DNA of 64,000 nt from Symbiodinium sp. CCMP2592 (Eukaryota; Sar; Dinophyceae; Suessiales; Symbiodiniaceae). The position numbers and the translations under genes are program-made. Position 1 is the stretch's first letter, and every line of letters starts with the position of its first letter. The stretch lies in the NCBI GenBank assembly GCA_905221615.1, contig CAJNDT010003057.1, positions 141,501 to 205,500 of the forward strand, written 5' to 3'. This document shows, in pieces, positions 60,801-64,000 of the stretch. The notes beneath the pieces were generated by a model. It was not told the DNA's origin. It ran no database searches and was given only the letters and a program-made list of their open reading frames with translations.

Positions 60801-62371
60801 TGTTGGATCTGCTGGACACAAGTGGAGCCTCAAGCGGAGGCAGGGCCTCAAGTGGAGGCATGGCCAGCACAGGATCTAGTTCTCATTCCCGGAGTTCAAG
60901 TTCAATGCACGACGCACCACCTGGAGAACCAGAAGGACGTGTCAGCGACGATACTATGCTGGAAGACCTACGGAAGAGAGCCGTAGAAGGTGGACAAGAA
61001 GTCGAAGGATCGCCGAAGAAGTCACGAGGAATGCCATCAGCACCATCATCGCCTTCAAGAGGAATCTACCCGCCTTTGTTCGCAGGCAGGGTATCTCAGG
61101 AAGATGACCCCTTTCATTGGGATGAACATGAGGATCTCACGGCAGTAGAAGGAGAAGACGTGGAGTATGAAGATCTCATGGAAGAAGAGATGGAAGAAGT
61201 TCCAAAGAATGACCAAGGAGAAACACCACCGGAATTAAGTCCAGAGGAACTGGATGCCTTGGATCAGGAAGCAGCCGTGGAAGAATTGAATCGCCTCAGC
61301 AAGCTAGGAGTAATCGAAGAATTCATGGAGGCGAATGCGACAGGTGATGAGAAGCGTATGGATTTGCGCGAAGTTTACGACTGGAGGCATCGTGACGGAC
61401 CTTGGAAAAGAAGGTGCCGCATAGTGGCCAGGGAGTACAGGGCAGGTGCGAGCAGCACGGCTGGGACATTCAGCCCAACGGCAAGCAACGCCGCGTCGCG
61501 CCTAGTCTTGTTGTTACACCTGGTATACAACTGGGTCGTAGTTGTACTTGATATAAAGGACGCGTATCTTCAGGTCCCGCAACAAGAAGAGGTGTTAATC
61601 ACAATCAGTGATTGGATGAAACGAGCCGCGAACCTGAAAGAAGGAATCGTGTGGAGGCTCAAGAGATGCCTACCTGGTCAAAGAAACGCAGCAACAAGAT
61701 GGTATGAACATTTGCGAAGTATACTTGAGAAACTTGGATTCGTGTTCTCAGTACATGTACCCGCATTGGCTAGACACACCACAAGGAAGCTGTGTATCTC
61801 TATCCATGTAGATGATGAGCTACTAGCAGGAGAAAAGGAAGAAACCATTTGGTTGGTAGAAGAACTGGAGAAGGTATTCAAGGTGGAGAAAGAAGGACCG
61901 TACCCAGCGAATGGAGTAGGAAGTGGAGAAGAGATGCGATATCTCAAAAGGAAGTATGTCTTAACCCGAGAAGGAATTGTTGTCCAACCGAATGAGAAGT
62001 ATGTTCGGAAGCTCATTGAGTTGTATGACCTTGGAAAGTTAAAGAGTAAGGCCACACCAGAGCATGTGGATCTGGTGAAGGAAGACCGGACCAAGGAGTT
62101 GAGTGCTGAAGAGACAAAACGGTTTAGATCTGGACTCGGATCTATTTTGTACCTTGCACAGGACAGAATTGACATTCAGTATGCTTCAAAGTGTTTGGCA
62201 TCAAGTATGTCGAAGCCGACGGTGCAGGCACTAAAGTGTCTGAAGCACTTGATTCTGTATCTGAGTGGAACAGCCACAAGGGCTACTCTGTTACCGTATA
62301 CCGAAATCGGAAGCCGGTTGATCACGAAGTTGAATGGCCATGAGGACGAAGAAATTGCCAAGGACGCATGA
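57788..62371 (+). CDS. Pol of copia element 2: CCHC knuckle, protease, integrase, reverse transcriptase
   Basis: Entered from gag by -1 frameshift, with no start of its own. A CX2CX4HX4C knuckle has codons at 57806, 57815, 57830 and 57845. Residues below are counted from 57902. Protease LDSGSDSS has D267. The integrase zinc motif is H636, H640, C647, C650; catalytic residues are D681 (QLDFMF), D739 (VGDSEE) and E779 (ARVERF). An acidic Pro/Ser-rich linker spans about 930-1130. RT shows RRCRIVAREYRAG, D1217 (LDIKDAYLQV), KRCLPGQRNAATRWYE and HVDDELLAG with D1304 and D1305. The frame ends at TGA 62369-62371, immediately before the RNase H domain in the same frame. Confidence 0.9.
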   Translation, partial: RLGRTVCRLCHQEGHWGNECPNRHSVRNVEVEEQPQAEVYPNNPPNQEPYPKPNVVETGSIRQTTSRPDPRIVTRRVGVSSGSSGFNPKPFYHIATPPEEYPETFPINSEDESDIDITYVNTIRMVRDVADETAEGEEVTNPFFCELPSPGFTDSDEELGSGEPTGICQGCGTRLEPVCKPVAPPTESGIPRVPEHYPGEEHYLRQQRKLKSEGKPYDKKAIDDAVKRENGWIESHLKATEEKKETETDKVRMVRAEFHDVAEWYVMDATDEDGDWFVVDNHEVVRAVQAEETVPEEALEIIILDSGSDSSLLPRSHPKATRMNAGTTGIMLEDAQGNAIRSAGMVTAVIAVEQGEDCWTAPSISESFIVSDATNILLSMGRLLKNGWKLEYQPDVPEGEKALSVQWNLTVSSMVLVSPDGRATARIFYKRNSCCLLGRLSVVGNDRNTRWTGGTSRSDGSSRSSTDSRTAVERSVTVRIPSYLRELLDSTPSGNWTIMEDGTPFILYQGTTYIDPKDAFPGWKYRTTMISEGGSDWSLVELYSDYGSIRSHNVEIAECHGRPKRICVILHAVSGNFFTFCRDFEATMVSRGPETPFARGEGRVPEELSTPVVPVSIAPGRSEGVLGPTYDGDGNPLSELEMQKSAQKLKSEEKEKVRVEAEPYKPSEEERLAHEATHLPFAHWCESCVEAKSKQDHEKKNPEAGKDSVGVPYPIIQLDFMFLQGKDTPALVGICSWTRMSVVIPVSGKQTERKTVEKVLKWVHSLGHLEEVGFVGDSEEAMLSLIAAIVETRRKMNRKTHDQNSKPYQKGRTARVERFIQTVRNQTVCLVRAAERQLGIEIPEGHAVWAWGLCHASWLLNMYHRHAAIGSTPYESVVGRPYLGKIAPFGEYVYALKKPEKQGTANWIGGIYLGKNSQDMHLVGVEDGILATGSVRRIATGWRKEPVLKLSVTPWNPKKPKGTYTRQPLPAPALASIAEEEGTAQEPVVRAEDRGQSQEEQVEELLDLLDTSGASSGGRASSGGMASTGSSSHSRSSSSMHDAPPGEPEGRVSDDTMLEDLRKRAVEGGQEVEGSPKKSRGMPSAPSSPSRGIYPPLFAGRVSQEDDPFHWDEHEDLTAVEGEDVEYEDLMEEEMEEVPKNDQGETPPELSPEELDALDQEAAVEELNRLSKLGVIEEFMEANATGDEKRMDLREVYDWRHRDGPWKRRCRIVAREYRAGASSTAGTFSPTASNAASRLVLLLHLVYNWVVVVLDIKDAYLQVPQQEEVLITISDWMKRAANLKEGIVWRLKRCLPGQRNAATRWYEHLRSILEKLGFVFSVHVPALARHTTRKLCISIHVDDELLAGEKEETIWLVEELEKVFKVEKEGPYPANGVGSGEEMRYLKRKYVLTREGIVVQPNEKYVRKLIELYDLGKLKSKATPEHVDLVKEDRTKELSAEETKRFRSGLGSILYLAQDRIDIQYASKCLASSMSKPTVQALKCLKHLILYLSGTATRATLLPYTEIGSRLITKLNGHEDEEIAKDA
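62369..62371 (+). other. In-frame TGA between RT and RNase H
   Basis: GCA TGA CAT splits an otherwise continuous frame; HVVEAYSDSDWA follows directly. A CGA-to-TGA transition is the simplest cause, with stop readthrough as the alternative. Confidence 0.8.
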
Positions 62372-63952
62372 CATGTTGTGGAAGCGTATTCGGACAGTGA
62401 TTGGGCAAGCCTGAAGACACCGGACAGAGCCCGAAGGAAGAGTACATCATCAGGAATCATTGTACTGAACGGAGTACAAGTGTTATCATTTTCTAGGACT
62501 CAGAAGGCCACATCATCATCAAGCTGTGAAGCAGAGTTGTATGCACTAAGTGGAACTTGTGGAGAAGCTATCCTAGTCGGAAGGCTATTTGAGTTCCTAG
62601 TAAACGCGCCTGTGCGAGTGGAGATACGGTGCGATTCATCATCTGCACGACAGTGGAGTCAACGACGAGGAGTTGGACGTCTGAAGCATGTGGACGTTAG
62701 GCTGTGTCAACTGCAAGATTGGGTGCGAGACAATCTTGTAAAACTTGGTACAGTGCGAACCGCGCTAAATGTAGCGGATCTGAACACCAAGAAGTTGTCA
62801 TATGCCCGAAGGTCATTTCTACTGTATCACTTGTCTCAAGTAGAGTATGATGAAGAAGGAAACTTGGAGTATACTGGAGAGAAAGAGTATGAAAAGCATG
62901 AACAAGAGAAGAAACTGAAGGAGTATGTCGGAAGTGGACAAATCAAGAGTCTCATTAGAGCCATACAGGTATTTCATTTGATGAAGCCGATTACCGCAGT
63001 AGTGCTCAAGGAGGAAGTATCTGACGCCCAAGTAGAGACCTGTGGAGCCTTGGAAAAAGGTATGAACGCCATGGACGGAAACTTCACGAAGTTTGAAGTT
63101 GGAATGATGGTATGCGTATTTTTGCTCGCAGTGCCGTATGCTATCTCTGTATGGACGAAGCTTACGAGAGTCTTGGAAAACCTACGAGGTATTGGACGCG
63201 TGAAGATCAGTACGGGAAGCCGGGCACGTGTATATCACCGTGCTACATGCTGGCATGCCCAGGGATCTCACAAGAAGCCAGGCCGGTGGGTCTGGAAGGA
63301 CGTACAAGAAGCCGAGCTGGAAGGCTTTAGGGCATGTTGGATTTGTTTCCCAGAGACGAAGCCAGAAGGAAGTATGAGAAGACGCCGAGAACGCGTAGAG
63401 CCGCCAACCCCAGACGAAAGCGACTGGGAAGTGATGGAGCTTGACTTCGAGGTAGAGTCAACTGGCGGATGCACAAAGAAGTGCTACTGGTGCGGAATCC
63501 GGAAGTGTACAAGAGAGAAGGTAAACCACCAGAAATGTTCTTGCACAGAATGCATCAAGACGTATGCAATGGAACAATGGAGGAAAAGTTATGACAGAAC
63601 TGCGACAGAAGGATCTTGTGATGCCACGGAAAAGGAAGAGACCCGTGTAACGGATGATGGAAAGCATGCATGGAATGCTGGACAAAAGAGTGGCAATGGA
63701 AAAGGATCTCTGAAGAGACGTGGAAGAGCAGCGATGGGAACACCAGCAATCGTACACACTGATGGTGTGCGTATGCCCATCATAAGTGAGGAAGACTACC
63801 GACGTGGAGGAAGAATCACATCTGGAAGAAACAAGCAGGATGTGGAAATAAGCGATGAAAACTTCGTTCGTGGAATGGAAGCCCTGAGAAGAATTGTTTC
63901 ACCGGAAGCCCAGGAAGAACCGGAAAAGAAGAAGGGAGCCGGAGATGATTGA
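62372..63952 (+). CDS. RNase H and membrane/zinc tail of copia element 2
   Basis: Same frame as Pol after the TGA. Residues are counted from GTG 62378. RNase H carboxylates are D6 (YSDSDW), E51 (SCEAELYAL), D86 (RCDSSS) and D134 (NVADLNTK), all intact. After a charged spacer, a hydrophobic segment (MMVCVFLLAVPYAISVW) looks like one membrane helix. It is followed by YHRATCWHA with a partner ACWIC about 35 residues on. A second cysteine-rich cluster follows (CTKKCYWCGIRKC, CSCTECIK), and then a basic tail. The membrane helix plus His/Cys pair recurs in copia element 1, so the tail is a conserved part of these elements. Its role is unknown. Confidence 0.85.
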   Translation, partial: HVVEAYSDSDWASLKTPDRARRKSTSSGIIVLNGVQVLSFSRTQKATSSSSCEAELYALSGTCGEAILVGRLFEFLVNAPVRVEIRCDSSSARQWSQRRGVGRLKHVDVRLCQLQDWVRDNLVKLGTVRTALNVADLNTKKLSYARRSFLLYHLSQVEYDEEGNLEYTGEKEYEKHEQEKKLKEYVGSGQIKSLIRAIQVFHLMKPITAVVLKEEVSDAQVETCGALEKGMNAMDGNFTKFEVGMMVCVFLLAVPYAISVWTKLTRVLENLRGIGRVKISTGSRARVYHRATCWHAQGSHKKPGRWVWKDVQEAELEGFRACWICFPETKPEGSMRRRRERVEPPTPDESDWEVMELDFEVESTGGCTKKCYWCGIRKCTREKVNHQKCSCTECIKTYAMEQWRKSYDRTATEGSCDATEKEETRVTDDGKHAWNAGQKSGNGKGSLKRRGRAAMGTPAIVHTDGVRMPIISEEDYRRGGRITSGRNKQDVEISDENFVRGMEALRRIVSPEAQEEPEKKKGAGDD

Positions 63953-64000
63953 GTACCGCGGAAAGATGATCACTGTGGAAGAGATGGGGAACAAGATGCT
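63945..64000 (+). CDS. Possible further overlapping ORF, cut by window end
   Basis: ATG 63945 overlaps the preceding stop by 8 bases and opens MIEYRGKMITVEEMGNKM up to the window edge. Too short to judge; it could be a small 3' ORF or chance. Confidence 0.25.
   Translation, partial: MIEYRGKMITVEEMGNKM

Larger units (their letters stand above)
53298..64000 (+). mobile_element. Second Ty1/copia LTR retrotransposon, 3' end outside window
   Basis: Begins with a TG...CA LTR at the edge of the satellite, then a primer-binding site, an extra upstream ORF, gag, protease, integrase, RT, RNase H and a long C-terminal tail. Integrase precedes RT, so this is Ty1/copia. It is larger than a typical copia element (over 10.7 kb). 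Most frames are intact, apart from two frame changes in the first ORF and one in-frame TGA, so the copy looks young. Confidence 0.9.

Overview
Nothing in this window looks bacterial or viral. It reads as nuclear DNA of a dinoflagellate (Symbiodiniaceae- or Polarella-like), dominated by retrotransposons. The basis is inference from content: Ty1/copia polyproteins with dioxygenase-like and membrane/zinc extensions, a DIRS-like reverse transcriptase, a very long LINE ORF, multi-exon genes of families that I recognise only from dinoflagellate gene models, introns with unorthodox donors, and a large amount of satellite and microsatellite DNA. No tRNA, rRNA or spliced-leader gene was seen.

Layout. 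1-6053: 3' part of a Ty1/copia element (protease, integrase, a 2OG-Fe(II)-oxygenase-like domain, then a -1 frame break and RT-RNase H with a membrane/zinc tail) ending in a candidate short LTR. 6342-8590: decayed DIRS-like RT-RNase H running into a cluster of short inverted repeats. 8740-22400: mostly gene-free, with microsatellites, poly-C runs and a degenerate ~65 bp tandem array (about 15.1-15.97 kb). 22440-22990 (minus): a stray, frame-broken 2OG-like domain. 24.4-34.3 kb: a minus-strand, intron-rich region with at least three gene-like exon sets, one resembling a large transposase-like family. Its introns and flanks carry about 35 copies of GGGCTNNCCAACCC; more lie at 46.5 kb on the far side of the LINE. 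34372-46087 (minus): a LINE lying between TAGTAC microsatellite tracts, whose ORF combines WW, a possible ADP-ribosyltransferase-like region, APE endonuclease, RT, zinc fingers and a C-terminal ubiquitin-specific-protease domain with its catalytic triad motifs. 46.3-46.7 kb: two more minus-strand exons. 47.58-50.37 kb: dimeric ~410-425 bp repeats. 50.37-53.30 kb: ~325 bp satellite of GC islands in AATTAAATG DNA. 53298-64000: second, nearly complete Ty1/copia element with LTR, primer-binding site, an upstream coiled-coil ORF, gag, a canonical -1 frameshift heptamer leading into pol, one in-frame TGA between RT and RNase H, and a membrane/zinc tail.

How the parts relate. The two copia elements differ in sequence but share the layout protease-integrase-RT-RNase H-membrane segment-zinc tail. 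The LINE appears to have landed in a microsatellite inside the intron-rich gene region, because the motif-bearing introns continue on both sides of it. The least conventional signals are the GGGTTGGNNAGCCC motif, which sits at exon ends and is arrayed inside introns, the deubiquitinase carried by the LINE, and the frameshift signal that places the CCHC knuckle only in the Gag-Pol product.
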